DNA of 64,000 nucleotides, taken from positions 1,054,001 through 1,118,000 of the forward strand of contig CAWUFE020000002.1 in NCBI GenBank assembly GCA_963921345.3, in the 5' to 3' direction. This stretch comes from Hoeflea_A sp963921345. GTDB taxonomy: Bacteria; Pseudomonadota; Alphaproteobacteria; Rhizobiales; Rhizobiaceae. The stretch's first letter is position 1; every line of letters begins with the position of its first letter. The notes beneath the pieces were generated by a model. That model worked only from the letters and a program-made list of their open reading frames with translations, was not told the DNA's origin and ran no database searches. A program made the position numbers and the translations under genes. Positions 1-10,217 of this stretch are shown piece after piece.

Positions 1-788
1 ATCATGATCGGCCCGAAATCGACCTGGATCGCGGCCAGGTGCTTGGTCGGTGCAAAGGCGCTGTTGTCGCTGAGCGTTACGGTCGTGTAAACGCCGAGCT
101 CTTCCGAAGCGGCAACGGCCGAAGGCGTACCGGGAAACAGCGAAAAGACCACGTCGGCGCCCTGCGCCACCAGCGACTCGGCCGAAGCCTTGTTCTTGGC
201 CGGGTCGAACCAGGAGTTCATCCAGATGACCTTGACGTCGTTGAGGCCCGGATTGACGCTCTGGGCGCCGAGCACATAGGCGTTCATGATGCCGACCACC
301 TCAGGTAGCGGAAACGCGGCGATGACGCCGAGCGTACCGGATTTGGTCGCATAGCCGGCTGCCATGCCGGCCAGGTAGGCGCCTTCATAATGGCGCACCG
401 CATAGGTGGCGAAATTGCCCGCCTGCTGATAACCGCCGGCATGGACGACGGCCAGATCCGGATAGCGCTTGGCGAGCTTCAATCCGTCATTCATGTGGCC
501 GAAGGAGCCGAGAAAGATCATGTCGATTCCCTGCGACGCCATCTTGTTCATCACCCGGGTGGAATCCGGCCCTTCGCCGACGCTGTCGATCGCCTGGATG
601 GTCACCTTGTCGCCGAAGTGATCGGCAACTGCCTGGCGGCCGCGGTCGAGCTCGTGGTCCCAGCCGACATCGCCGATGGGATTGGGCACGATAAAGCCGA
701 TTTTGAACCCGTCCGCGGCGATCGCCGCAGACCAGGTGCCGGCGGTCAGTAGCGCGGCGGTCGCAAGGACTTTCAGCAGTTTTGTCAT
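1..788 (-). CDS. BMP-family ABC transporter substrate-binding protein (3' end outside window)
   Basis: Periplasmic binding protein of the BMP/PnrA (Med) family, which captures nucleosides or related purine compounds for an ABC importer. About 262 residues are visible; the C-terminus lies beyond base 1. The N-terminus is a clear signal peptide (MTKLLKVLATAALLTAG..., cleavage near AIA-A), followed by the family opening KIGFIVPNPIGDVGWDH and the segment DMIFLGSFGH. The ATG at 788 has an excellent Shine-Dalgarno, GGAGGAGATACC. It is the last gene of the operon that also encodes an ATPase and two permeases and is led by Rieske oxygenase genes, so its ligand is probably the oxygenase substrate. BMP membership is confident; the ligand is inferred. 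Confidence 0.9.
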   Translation of the reverse strand, partial: MTKLLKVLATAALLTAGTWSAAIAADGFKIGFIVPNPIGDVGWDHELDRGRQAVADHFGDKVTIQAIDSVGEGPDSTRVMNKMASQGIDMIFLGSFGHMNDGLKLAKRYPDLAVVHAGGYQQAGNFATYAVRHYEGAYLAGMAAGYATKSGTLGVIAAFPLPEVVGIMNAYVLGAQSVNPGLNDVKVIWMNSWFDPAKNKASAESLVAQGADVVFSLFPGTPSAVAASEELGVYTTVTLSDNSAFAPTKHLAAIQVDFGPIM

Positions 789-815
789 GGTATCTCCTCC
801 GTTATATTTGCCGGC

Positions 816-1736
816 TCAGGTGCTGGGCCGGTAGTTTTCGCCCAGGGAAACCGGCGCGTTCAGCCGGATGCGAATTGCGTCGCGCGACACCGCTGCCAGG
901 ACCAGGATGGTCAGCGCATAGGGCATGCTGGTCATGATCTGCGACGGGATGTCGATGCCGAGCGACTGGACGGCAAGCTCGGCGAGAAGTGCCGCACCGA
1001 AGAAATAGGCTCCGAACATCACCCGCAGCGGCTTCCAGGTGCCGAAGACGACCAGCGCCACGGCGATCCAGCCGCGCCCGGCGATCATGCCCTGCGACCA
1101 GACCGGGGTCAGAACGGTCGACGCATAGGCGCCGGCCAGACCGGCCATCACGCCGCCGAAGACGATCGCCCGGAACCGCGTCTTGAGCACCGAGAAGCCG
1201 AGATTGTGCGCGGCTTCCGGATTTTCACCGACCACCCGCAGGATCAGTCCGAGGCGGGTCCTGGCGAACATGACGGCAAGGGCTATGCCGACCGCGATCG
1301 TCAGATAGACGACCGCATCGTGCGAAAACAGGATCGGCCCGACCACCGGCAAGTCGCTCAGCAGTGGAATGTGCAGATCCGAAAGCGGTACCAGCGTCTC
1401 GCTCTCGAAAGACCGTGCCAGCAGCGCCGAAAGGCCGAGACCAAGGATGCCGGTGGCAAGGCCCGCGGCCACCTGGTTGGCCATGAAGACCAGCACCAGC
1501 AGGGCGAACACCATCGACAGAAGCGCCGCCGAAACCGCGCCGATCAGGAAGCCGAAGGCATGCGAGCCGGTGGTGTAGGTCACCATGAACGCAGTCGCCG
1601 CGGCGAGCGCCATCATGCCTTCGACGCTGAGGTTGAGCACGCCTGATTTTTCGACGACGAGTTCTCCCATCGCCGCCAGCAGCAGCGGCGTCGCGGTGGC
1701 AAAGGCGCCGGCGAGGACGAAGATCATCGTATCCAT
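816..1736 (-). CDS. ABC transporter permease, BMP-type (YufQ-like)
   Basis: Inner-membrane permease of 306 residues, branched-chain/ribose-type permease superfamily (BPD_transp_2), one of two subunits forming the channel of the BMP-type importer. Hydrophobic helices run throughout (for example FVLAGAFATATPLLLAAMGE at the N-terminus), and the conserved block GENPEAAHNLGFSV near residues 168-181 is typical of the shorter nucleoside-transporter permease. Its start overlaps the stop of the other permease by one base, so the two are probably translationally coupled. The binding protein follows after 27 bases. Specificity cannot be read from the sequence. Confidence 0.92.
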   Translation of the reverse strand: MDTMIFVLAGAFATATPLLLAAMGELVVEKSGVLNLSVEGMMALAAATAFMVTYTTGSHAFGFLIGAVSAALLSMVFALLVLVFMANQVAAGLATGILGLGLSALLARSFESETLVPLSDLHIPLLSDLPVVGPILFSHDAVVYLTIAVGIALAVMFARTRLGLILRVVGENPEAAHNLGFSVLKTRFRAIVFGGVMAGLAGAYASTVLTPVWSQGMIAGRGWIAVALVVFGTWKPLRVMFGAYFFGAALLAELAVQSLGIDIPSQIMTSMPYALTILVLAAVSRDAIRIRLNAPVSLGENYRPST

Positions 1737-2823
1737 CAGCCTGCCCCCTCCACCGCCGCGGTGGGTTTGCGGCGGATCTCGTAATGCACCAGCAGCGAGG
1801 CCGCGAGATAGAACACCAGGATGAAGCCCTGGAAGACGATGGGCGCCGAAGACGGGATGTCAGCCAACAGCAGGGCGCTGTCGCTGCCCACATAGATCAC
1901 CGCCATGAACAGGCCGGCAAGCACGATGCCGATCGGGTTGAGGCCGCCCAGGAAGGCGACGATGATACCGGCAAAGCCGTAGCCCGGCGACAGGATCGGC
2001 TGCAGCTTGCCGATCGGCCCGGCAATCTCGCCGACGCCGACCAGACCGGCGGCCGCACCGCCGACCAGCAACGAGATCCAGATAGCCCGGCCCTGCGAGA
2101 AGCCGGCATAGCGGGCGGCCGCCGGCGCCACGCCCCCGACCAGCAGCCGGAAACCGGAAAAGCTGCGACCGACATAGAGCCAGGCGGCCAGCGACACGGC
2201 GATGGTAATGCCCAGCGACAGGTTGACGCGCACATCGCTGCCGAAAGTCGGGTAGAGGGCGGCGTCCGGAAATGGCACCGATTGCGGAAAATTGTAGCCG
2301 CGCGGATCGCGCAGCGGCCCGGTCACCAGATAGTACAGGATCTGGAGGGCGATCTGGTTGAGCATCAGCGTGACGATGATCTCGCTGGCATTATAGCGGG
2401 TGCGGAAGAAGGCGGCGATCGAGGCCCAGGCCATTCCACCCAACACGCCGAGCAGGATCATCGCCGGCAGCATCAAGACGTTGGTGCTGTCCGACCAGGT
2501 GATCGGGACGAGGCTGGCGGCGATGGCGCCGATCACCAACTGGCCCTCCGCCCCGATGTTCCAGACCTTGGCGCGGAAGCCGATCGCCAGTCCCTGCGCG
2601 ATCAGGATCAGCGGGCTCGCCTTGATCAGGATCTCGCTGATCGAATAGGCGGAGCTGAACGGATCGATGAAGAAACTGTAGAGCGCGACGCCCGGCGATG
2701 CTCCGAGCACCGTGAACAGGACCATGCTGCAGAGCACCGTCAGCACGATGGTTGCCAACGGAACCAGAACGACCGACTGGCGTGACGGCTGCTCGCGCGG
2801 CACGAGGGTCCAGGCAAAGGCGC

Positions 2824-2827
<4 letters not shown>
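1736..2827 (-). CDS. ABC transporter permease, BMP-type (YufP-like)
   Basis: Second inner-membrane permease (363 residues) of the BMP-type importer, the longer subunit of the pair. About ten hydrophobic stretches are visible. The block FRAKVWNIGAEGQLVIGAIA is the family signature for nucleoside-type permeases, and a later segment GFAGIIVAFLGGLNPIG also fits. The start at 2827 overlaps the ATPase stop by four bases (ATGA arrangement), and its stop abuts the next permease. It is co-transcribed with the ATPase, the second permease and the binding protein. Confidence 0.92.
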
Positions 2828-4412
<1,585 letters not shown>

Positions 4413-4413
<1 letters not shown>

Positions 4414-5039
4414 CATTTTATACAATTGATCCCGGGCATGCCGACAAAACCGGGAAGGCCGGTAAAGCGCCTGATCCAGCGCTGGATCGCCGGAAACGGC
4501 TGCAGGCTGATGCCGCCGTCGCCGCACAGCGCGATGTAGGGAAAACAGGCGATGTCCGCGATGGTCGGGCGATCGCCGACGATCCAGTGGGAGCCGTCGA
4601 ATTCCCTGTTCGTCAGATGGTCTTCGAGCACCCGGAACAGATTGCCGGCGCCGGCTCGGGCCGCCTCGACATCGAGGTCGTAGCCCAACATGTCATGCAG
4701 GCGTGCGGCCGACGCGGTGGCCGTGATCTGGTCGGCAAAGGAAAGCCATTGCGCGACCTCGCCGACCCGTACCGCATTCTCCGCCGGCCACCAGGCCCGT
4801 TCCCGATCGTATTTGTTGGCAAGGTAGAGGAGGATCGCCTGGGCGTCGCGCAGAACCACGCCGTCATCGTCGAGGACAGGCAACTGGCCAAGCGGGTTGA
4901 TTTCGCGGAAACCGTTGCTGCGATGCTGTTTTCCCGGATAGAAATCGATCGCTTCGGCCTCGTAGTCGAGCCCCAGAAAGGCCGCCAGGAGACGCACCTT
5001 GTAGCAATTGCCGGAGAGCACGTAGTCGTAGAGTTTCAT
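4413..5039 (-). CDS. GST-fold protein, NdmE-like partner of split oxygenase
   Basis: Glutathione S-transferase-like protein of 208 residues with thioredoxin-fold N-terminus (MKLYDYVLSGNCYKVRLL, NPLGQLPVLDDDG, RDAQAILLYLA) and helical C-terminus (PTIADIACFPY). In the caffeine N7-demethylase system the GST homologue NdmE is reported to be a structural partner that lets the Rieske-less oxygenase NdmC associate with its electron donor. Here the gene overlaps the NdmC-like gene by four bases (ATGA), and a paralogue holds the same position in the second operon, so a structural rather than detoxifying role is inferred. A genuine glutathione-dependent reaction remains possible. Confidence 0.85.
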
Positions 5040-5911
5040 GCGCGCGCCCTCTCCGATGCTTCTCTTTCCGCCGGCAGCACTCCATAGGTCTGGCCGTTTT
5101 CCTTCAGCCATCGGCGATAGGCGATCGATGACGCATCTGCCCGGGTCGGCAGCTCGCGCCGCGGGTCGAGCGGCAACAGCGTCGGCACCTGGTTTTCCAG
5201 GATCATCCGGTCCTGCAGGAAGATGGTCTGCTGGAAGTGCAGCAAGCCGGTATCGGTATTCTCCTCATCGAAGACCAGCACGAAGGAATGCACGTCGCAC
5301 AGATCCTCCTCGCGCGGCTGGATGAACAGGCCGACCAGATCCCAGGCGTCGTCGCGGATCGGGCAGGTCTTGTAGAGGATGGTCGAAAACGGGTGCGGAA
5401 CCCGGTAGCGATAGTGCGTAACCTGCCCGCCCTCGGCGGTGGCGGCGGCCTTCGGCTGGTAGAACCGGCACTTGGTCGCCCAGACCTCGTTGACGTCGGA
5501 GCGCATTTCGACGTCGTAGCGTTCGACCTCGGCATGATCCTCGACGCCGAGTATGCCCGTATGCACGAAGGGAAAATGCGCCATGTCCAGAAAATTCTCA
5601 ACCGCCCGCAGGCCCGAACAGCGCACCGTCACACAGCCGGCGGTGACCAGGCGGCGACCCGGCTCGTCGAATTCCGGCATGTCGTAAAGCGGACGCGGAT
5701 CGTCGCTCAGCGTCGTCCACACATGCCCGTAGCGCTCCTGGACGGCAAGCGAAGCGCCGGTGTCGAGGCGCTCGACGGCAACCGTGTCGCCGTCACTCCG
5801 GGCAGCGATGTCGAAGCCGAGCAGACGCGTCCGACGAAAACCGCCGGCCGACACGTCTTCTATCCTGCCGATGGCATACCAGTGCGACCAGGTGAAGGGA
5901 TCCATCGTCAT
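5036..5911 (-). CDS. NdmC-like oxygenase subunit lacking the Rieske cluster
   Basis: Non-haem iron oxygenase subunit of 291 residues. It keeps the catalytic SRPBCC-type domain with the mononuclear-iron motif NFLDMAHFPFVH (N106, D109, H112, H117). It has no Cys-His/Cys-His Rieske pair: the N-terminal part (HWYAIG... to RYGHVWTTLSDDP) is a shrunken Rieske domain with the cluster-binding loops missing. NdmC of the caffeine N7-demethylase has this architecture. The cluster is presumably supplied by the adjacent stand-alone Rieske protein (four-base ATGA overlap). A ribosome site, AAAGGA, precedes the ATG. Likely reaction: oxidative N-demethylation of a purine or similar N-methyl heterocycle (inference). 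Confidence 0.85.
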   Translation of the reverse strand: MTMDPFTWSHWYAIGRIEDVSAGGFRRTRLLGFDIAARSDGDTVAVERLDTGASLAVQERYGHVWTTLSDDPRPLYDMPEFDEPGRRLVTAGCVTVRCSGLRAVENFLDMAHFPFVHTGILGVEDHAEVERYDVEMRSDVNEVWATKCRFYQPKAAATAEGGQVTHYRYRVPHPFSTILYKTCPIRDDAWDLVGLFIQPREEDLCDVHSFVLVFDEENTDTGLLHFQQTIFLQDRMILENQVPTLLPLDPRRELPTRADASSIAYRRWLKENGQTYGVLPAEREASERARA

Positions 5912-6651
5912 GCGGGTGTCCTTTCACCGGCCATTCGTTCGGCCTCGCGCCGCAGGCCGCAAACCCAGTCGTTGATCTTCCTTAGGTTTTCGCCGCTGCG
6001 CCCCTGCTCGCCGGTCACCGAGGCCGCGACATGCAACATCACCCTGTCGTCGGTCAGCGGCTGAACGGCGCACAGCAGCGCGTCGTAATGGGCGGTGCCG
6101 TAGGGTCGGATCAGGAAATTGCCCTTGCCGACAGTCTGAAGCTCGTAGGAAGCCACCTTGGCCGCGCCGTTGCCGTCTGGCAGAACCAGCCGGAAATCGA
6201 CCTGCGTGAATAGATCCGTCACGGTGTCGAACGACGCGTCGACGGCAATCGACCGGCAGCCGATCCAGTCGCCCGGTAACTCTGGCGAAACGCTGTTTCC
6301 GGACGTCGTCACCCAGATCATCGCCGCATCTTCGGCACTGTCGAAAACCGTTGTCTTGATCGTCCTGGGAGGGGTTAGATCGGGATGCGCCGGAATGGCC
6401 GCACAGGCGCCGTCACCATCATAGGCCCAGCCGTGATAGAGACACCGCAGCCGGTTGCCGCGGACAAAGCCGTAGGACAGGCGCATGCCGCGATGCGGAC
6501 AGCGGTTTTCCCACACTCTGGCCTTGCCGTCGGCGCCGCGCCAGACGGCCAGGTCATGGGAGCCGACGGTCGTTCCGGACGCGGATTCCGGCACAAAATG
6601 TTCGCTGAGGCCGACGGCAACCCATCGGTCCAGTGTTGTTTCCTGTGCCAT
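5908..6651 (-). CDS. Stand-alone Rieske [2Fe-2S] protein, electron donor to NdmC-like subunit
   Basis: Protein of 247 residues with a complete Rieske motif: C51-P-H53 in NRCPHRGMRLS and C70-LY-H73 in RCLYHGWAYD. After the Rieske domain about 130 residues resemble a degenerate oxygenase C-domain (RPYGTAHYDALL...) but lack the D-x2-H-x4-H iron site. It is therefore the complement of the next gene, which has the iron site but no cluster. It is the first gene of the operon, 113 bases from the divergent LysR gene. The inferred role is to carry electrons from a reductase to the mononuclear iron of the partner. A plain oxygenase annotation would mislead. Confidence 0.85.
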   Translation of the reverse strand: MAQETTLDRWVAVGLSEHFVPESASGTTVGSHDLAVWRGADGKARVWENRCPHRGMRLSYGFVRGNRLRCLYHGWAYDGDGACAAIPAHPDLTPPRTIKTTVFDSAEDAAMIWVTTSGNSVSPELPGDWIGCRSIAVDASFDTVTDLFTQVDFRLVLPDGNGAAKVASYELQTVGKGNFLIRPYGTAHYDALLCAVQPLTDDRVMLHVAASVTGEQGRSGENLRKINDWVCGLRREAERMAGERTPA

Positions 6652-6742
6652 CTGGCACGTACCCCTATCGAATGTTTGTTCTTGTTGGTCTCTTGGCTAG
6701 CAAATTTGCATGGTACAAAATAGGGTGACAGATAAGACCCAT

Positions 6743-6760
6743 TGTTCAAGATCTTGGACA
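6743..6760. promoter_or_regulatory. Probable LysR operator, copy 1, in divergent promoter region
   Basis: TGTTCAAGATCTTGGACA is an 18-bp palindrome with one mismatched pair and fits the T-N11-A LysR rule. It ends four bases before the LysR start codon and lies 92 bases upstream of the minus-strand Rieske operon. Read on the other strand it matches the 12244-12261 site at 15 of 18 positions. The position suggests autoregulation plus control of the divergent operon. The rest of 6652-6764 shows no confident -35/-10 pair. Confidence 0.7.
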
Positions 6761-6764
6761 CCCA

Positions 6765-7703
6765 ATGCAGTACCCCTACGAACTCAAGGATATTCACTGC
6801 TTCGTACAGGTCGCCCGCGCCGGCAGCCTGACGCGGGCGGCGGCTACCACCAACATTCCCAAGGCGACGCTGAGCCACAATCTGCGGCGACTGGAGGATG
6901 CTCTCGACGTCGAATTGTTCGTCCGTGGCTCGCGCGGCCTGACTCTGACGGACGCAGGCAAGGCCTATCTGGAATCCTGCTCGCGCATCTTCGACACCTG
7001 TGAATCGGCGGCTAGTGCCGCGCAGCGTGCACATTCCGCCATCAGCGGCAAGGTCAAGATCGCCGCCAGCGCCGAGTTCGGGACGAGCATCATCGGCGCC
7101 GCTGCCTACTATATTTCCGAAGCCTATCCGCAGATCGACTTCGAACTGCACATGTATCCGAGCGACGCGCTGATCGTCGAAGAGGTCGATTTCGACTGCG
7201 TCATCTATGTCGGCACGCCGCCTGACTCCAACCTGATGTGCCGCAAACTTGGCACCGTGTCCTATGGGCTTTACGCAACGCCGGCGACCTTCGAGAAATT
7301 CGGCCGGCCGCAATCCGCCGACGCGCTGCGCGACCTGCCGGGCGTGCTCTACACCCGCAATGGCATTGCCGAGGACTGGTGCCTGACGCGCAACGGCGAG
7401 GACATCACCGTCGACTTCTATCCACGCTTCAACGTGCACGATTACTGGATGGCGAAGTACTTTGCCGTCGCCGGCAACACCATCGCCTATCTCCCGGATT
7501 TCTTCGTCCACTACGAGGTCGAGCTGGGGGCGCTGGTGCCGATCCTGCCCGATTGGCGCTCGGAAGAAACCAGCGTCTTCGCGCTCTATCCCTCCTACCG
7601 CCACCGCAACATGCGGGTGATGGTGGTGGTCGACACGCTGTGCAAGGAATTCAACCAGTTCATCCGGCACCCGGGCTATTCGCTGATCAGTCCGGACCGT
7701 TGA
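6765..7703 (+). CDS. LysR-family transcriptional regulator of the demethylase-like operons
   Basis: LysR-type activator/repressor of 312 residues. An N-terminal winged helix-turn-helix (FVQVARAGSLTRAAATTNIP...LRRLEDALDVELFVRG, residues about 12-60) is followed by a substrate-binding-like effector domain. It lies between two minus-strand operons encoding Rieske oxygenases. Identical-type 18-bp palindromes lie just before its own start and in the other operon's promoter region, so it is the probable regulator of both, with the oxygenase substrate or a product as effector. No strong Shine-Dalgarno is visible because the operator occupies that position. Its 3' end overlaps the convergent small gene by 17 bases. 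Confidence 0.93.
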   Translation: MQYPYELKDIHCFVQVARAGSLTRAAATTNIPKATLSHNLRRLEDALDVELFVRGSRGLTLTDAGKAYLESCSRIFDTCESAASAAQRAHSAISGKVKIAASAEFGTSIIGAAAYYISEAYPQIDFELHMYPSDALIVEEVDFDCVIYVGTPPDSNLMCRKLGTVSYGLYATPATFEKFGRPQSADALRDLPGVLYTRNGIAEDWCLTRNGEDITVDFYPRFNVHDYWMAKYFAVAGNTIAYLPDFFVHYEVELGALVPILPDWRSEETSVFALYPSYRHRNMRVMVVVDTLCKEFNQFIRHPGYSLISPDR

Positions 7704-7974
7704 CCTGAAAACCGTCAAGAGGCGCGTTGAGCGCGATACCGTTGCGGACGTCGATGCCGGCGACGATGGCCCGGGACGGGCCGAGCCAGCAAGCGACCTC
7801 GAACATGTCGATCAACTCAGGCGCCCCCGTCAGGACGATCTCGATCGCCTCTTCCGACAGAACCGAATAGCGCCCGCCCAGATCCAGCCGGCGGGCATAG
7901 AGGCCGGCGAAATCGGCAAAATCGCTTTCCGCCAGCTGTCCGCGAATGGTCAGGACGGTTGCCAAGGAGGCCAT
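7687..7974 (-). CDS. Small acylphosphatase-like protein
   Basis: A 95-residue protein, last gene of the reductase/Rieske operon, 13 bases after the reductase. Its pattern resembles the acylphosphatase ferredoxin-like fold: a first strand near LTIRGQL, ARRLDLGGRYSVL, then EIVLTGAPELIDMFEVAC and WLGPSRAIVAGIDV, the last matching the family's GP-x2-A-x-V strand. The catalytic loop Arg and the catalytic Asn of true acylphosphatases are not evident, so enzymatic activity is doubtful. It may be an accessory or binding protein of the oxygenase system. The fold assignment is from pattern only and moderately uncertain. Confidence 0.6.
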   Translation of the reverse strand: MASLATVLTIRGQLAESDFADFAGLYARRLDLGGRYSVLSEEAIEIVLTGAPELIDMFEVACWLGPSRAIVAGIDVRNGIALNAPLDGFQVNGPD

Positions 7975-7987
7975 TCCATCGTGTCCG

Positions 7988-8935
7988 TCAAAGATCGAGC
8001 ACCAGCCGCCGGCCCTTGCAGCGTGAGACGCACGGGGTGATGAGCTTGCCTGATGCGTGTTCGGAGGCGTTGAAATAAAGATCCCGATGATCCGGCTCGC
8101 CCTCGATCACATTGGTGACGCAGGTGCCGCACACACCCTGCTCGCAGGAGGTCAGGATATCGAGCCCGGCTTCCTCCATGGCTTCGATGATCGTCTGATC
8201 GTCGGCCACGACCAATGTCGTTCCCGAACGCTGCAGCACCACCTCGAACGCGTCGCCGTCGAGCTCCAAAGCGTCCGGATCGGCGGAAAAATACTCGAGG
8301 TGCACATGGTCCTCGGGCCAGTCAAGGTCTGTCGCAATCTTGCGCACCAGATCCATGAAGGGGCCGGGGCCGCACAGATAAAGATGCGCCCCGTCCGATC
8401 GGTCGGCGAGAAGATCCGCCAGCACACGGTCGAGTTCCGGCGGAACGAGACCGGGATGGATGGATGCGTGCGGGTTCGGCTCCAGAGCGGACCGGAACAG
8501 CGCATGCTCATGGCTGCGAGCAAACAGGTGCAGATGGTAGTCCCGTCCCTCGGCGGCAAGGCGCTGCGCCATCGCATGCAGAGGCGTGATGCCGATGCCG
8601 CCGGCAAGCAGGATGTGCGGTCCATTGCCTGCCACCAGCGGAAAGTTGTTGCGCGGTTCGCTGATTGCGAGGATCCGACCTTCGGCCAGGCCGTGCATGG
8701 CCGCCGATCCGCCGCGCGAGTCCGGTTCGCGCTTGACGCCGATGAGGTAGCGATCGCAGTCTCCCGGACCGTTCCACAGCGAATACTGACGCACGAGGCC
8801 ATCGGCGGGATGCACGTCGATATGGGCGCCCGGATCCGCTGGCGGAAGCGGCGTGCCATTGTCGGCCCGCAGTTCGAAGCAACGGATCTCCGGTGTCTCA
8901 TCCCAGACCCGGTCGATCCTGACGGTCAGGGTCAT
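7988..8935 (-). CDS. NAD(P)H oxidoreductase with C-terminal 2Fe-2S ferredoxin domain (NdmD/VanB-like)
   Basis: Electron-transfer reductase of 315 residues of the phthalate-dioxygenase-reductase family. It has a flavin-binding motif RQYSLWN (residues 49-55), the NAD-binding loop GGIGITP (112-118) and CGP (188-190), then a plant-type ferredoxin domain with C264, C269, C272 (CEQGVCGTC) and C302. NdmD of the caffeine pathway additionally carries an N-terminal Rieske domain; this protein does not, and that domain exists here as separate genes. It is the only reductase near five oxygenase components, so it probably feeds all of them. It overlaps the GST gene by four bases (ATGA). Confidence 0.92.
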   Translation of the reverse strand: MTLTVRIDRVWDETPEIRCFELRADNGTPLPPADPGAHIDVHPADGLVRQYSLWNGPGDCDRYLIGVKREPDSRGGSAAMHGLAEGRILAISEPRNNFPLVAGNGPHILLAGGIGITPLHAMAQRLAAEGRDYHLHLFARSHEHALFRSALEPNPHASIHPGLVPPELDRVLADLLADRSDGAHLYLCGPGPFMDLVRKIATDLDWPEDHVHLEYFSADPDALELDGDAFEVVLQRSGTTLVVADDQTIIEAMEEAGLDILTSCEQGVCGTCVTNVIEGEPDHRDLYFNASEHASGKLITPCVSRCKGRRLVLDL

Positions 8936-9609
8936 GGTCCATCTCCGCTCAGTTCTGTTTGCGTTGGCGGCCGTGGCATTTCCAGCGGCATCATGCCGGC
9001 CATCGGTTCGAAGCGATCAAGCCTCTGGAACCGCTCCAGCCATCGCTGCACGGCGGGATAGGGAAGCTGCGATATGCCGCCCTCCTCCGACAGCGCCACA
9101 TAGGGAAAGCAGGCGATGTCCGCGATGGTCGGATGGTCGTTCGTGCACAGCCAGTCGGCTTCCTGTCGTTCGCGGAACCATAGATGTTCGTCCAGCACAC
9201 GCAGCAGTCGCTCGGCACCGGAGCGCGCCCTGTCAATGTCGGTTTCCATGAACATCGCATCGTGCAGGCGCGCCGCCGAACAGGTCGCGGTCAGAGCATC
9301 GGCAAAAGCCAGCCAGCTGTGCAGCGGCCCCAGTAGCTTCGGCGTGGCCAGCGGATACCACAGTCCGGATTTGTCGTAGTTGGCGGCCAGGTGCACGAGG
9401 ATCGCCTGGGCATCGCGGATCACCGCATCGCCGTCGACTATGACGGGAAGCTGCCCGAGCGGGTTGACCGCCAGGAAGGAGTCGCTGCGGTGCTCCAGTC
9501 CGGGATAGAAATCGACCGGTGTGGTCTCGTAGCCGAGGTCCAGCCAGCGCAGCAGCAGCCGAACCTTGTAGCAGTTTCCCGAAAGCGCATAGTCGTAAAG
9601 GCGGATCAT
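8932..9609 (-). CDS. GST-fold protein, NdmE-like partner (second copy)
   Basis: GST-like protein of 225 residues, paralogous to the one at 4413-5039: MIRLYDYALSGNCYKVRLLL, DFYPGLEHRSDSF, NPLGQLPVIVDG, RDAQAILVHLAANYD and HPTIADIACFPYVAL. A proline-rich tail of about 20 residues distinguishes it. It sits immediately downstream of the stand-alone Rieske gene (four-base overlap) and before the reductase. By analogy with NdmE it probably scaffolds the interaction of the NdmC-like subunit with its Rieske donor. That two GST copies accompany two split oxygenases is strong context for this role. Confidence 0.85.
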   Translation of the reverse strand: MIRLYDYALSGNCYKVRLLLRWLDLGYETTPVDFYPGLEHRSDSFLAVNPLGQLPVIVDGDAVIRDAQAILVHLAANYDKSGLWYPLATPKLLGPLHSWLAFADALTATCSAARLHDAMFMETDIDRARSGAERLLRVLDEHLWFRERQEADWLCTNDHPTIADIACFPYVALSEEGGISQLPYPAVQRWLERFQRLDRFEPMAGMMPLEMPRPPTQTELSGDGP

Positions 9610-10217
9610 TGTTTCGCCCCTGCCTCGAGAGCCCGCCTCGCCTCGGTCAGCCGGCGATTGCAGCGCCGGACGGTGTCGAGTTCGGGTTCGCCTTTTTGCC
9701 TCGGCGCTGAACCGAATACGGTGCAGGCACAGTCGTTCACCGGGGTGACGAAGAGCTGCAGATCGCCCGCATCCTGAAGTCGCCGACGAACGACCTCCGC
9801 GGCGGCGGCGAAGAACAATGGCCTTAGCAAAACCCCGTCGACCGGATCCACATCGGGAGTGCCAGCACCCTCCCCTTCAAGAACCCAGACGAACCCGCCC
9901 GTCGTCTCGCTGGCAAACGAATGCACTGAAATATCCGGTCTTGCCTCGTGGTTCTGGGCGGGAATATCGACGACCGTCCCGTCCTTGCCGTAGCGCCAGC
10001 CGTGATAGATGCACTGCAGGCTGTCGCCGAGGTTACGTCCGGCGCTGAGCCGGATGCTGCGATGCGGGCAACGGTCTTCCCACACACGGATGACATCGTC
10101 GTCACCACGCCAAAGCACCAGTTCCCTGTTGAAATAGCCGGCTCGCACCAGGCTCGCGGGTTGCACGTCGCGCTCCAGCGCCACCGGCCACGCGCCGTTC
10201 TGCACAGCGGCGCTCAT
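9606..10217 (-). CDS. Stand-alone Rieske [2Fe-2S] protein (second copy)
   Basis: Rieske protein of 203 residues with ligands C50/H52 (DRCPHRSIRLS) and C69/H72 (QCIYHGWRYG). The C-terminal 90 residues are a rudimentary oxygenase domain without an iron-binding triad. The ATG at 10217 has a good site (GGGGAGATGGATC) and overlaps the stop of the NdmC-like gene by four bases, so the two halves are made together. Compared with the 5908-6651 copy it is shorter by about 44 residues, mostly in the C-terminal part, so the two systems are diverged paralogues rather than a recent duplication. Confidence 0.85.
   Translation of the reverse strand: MSAAVQNGAWPVALERDVQPASLVRAGYFNRELVLWRGDDDVIRVWEDRCPHRSIRLSAGRNLGDSLQCIYHGWRYGKDGTVVDIPAQNHEARPDISVHSFASETTGGFVWVLEGEGAGTPDVDPVDGVLLRPLFFAAAAEVVRRRLQDAGDLQLFVTPVNDCACTVFGSAPRQKGEPELDTVRRCNRRLTEARRALEAGAKQ

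Noticed and set aside
6375..7718. A 447-codon minus-strand frame overlapping the LysR gene and the Rieske gene start.
   Set aside because: It runs antisense to a clear LysR coding sequence and through the promoter region, and has no recognisable protein content.
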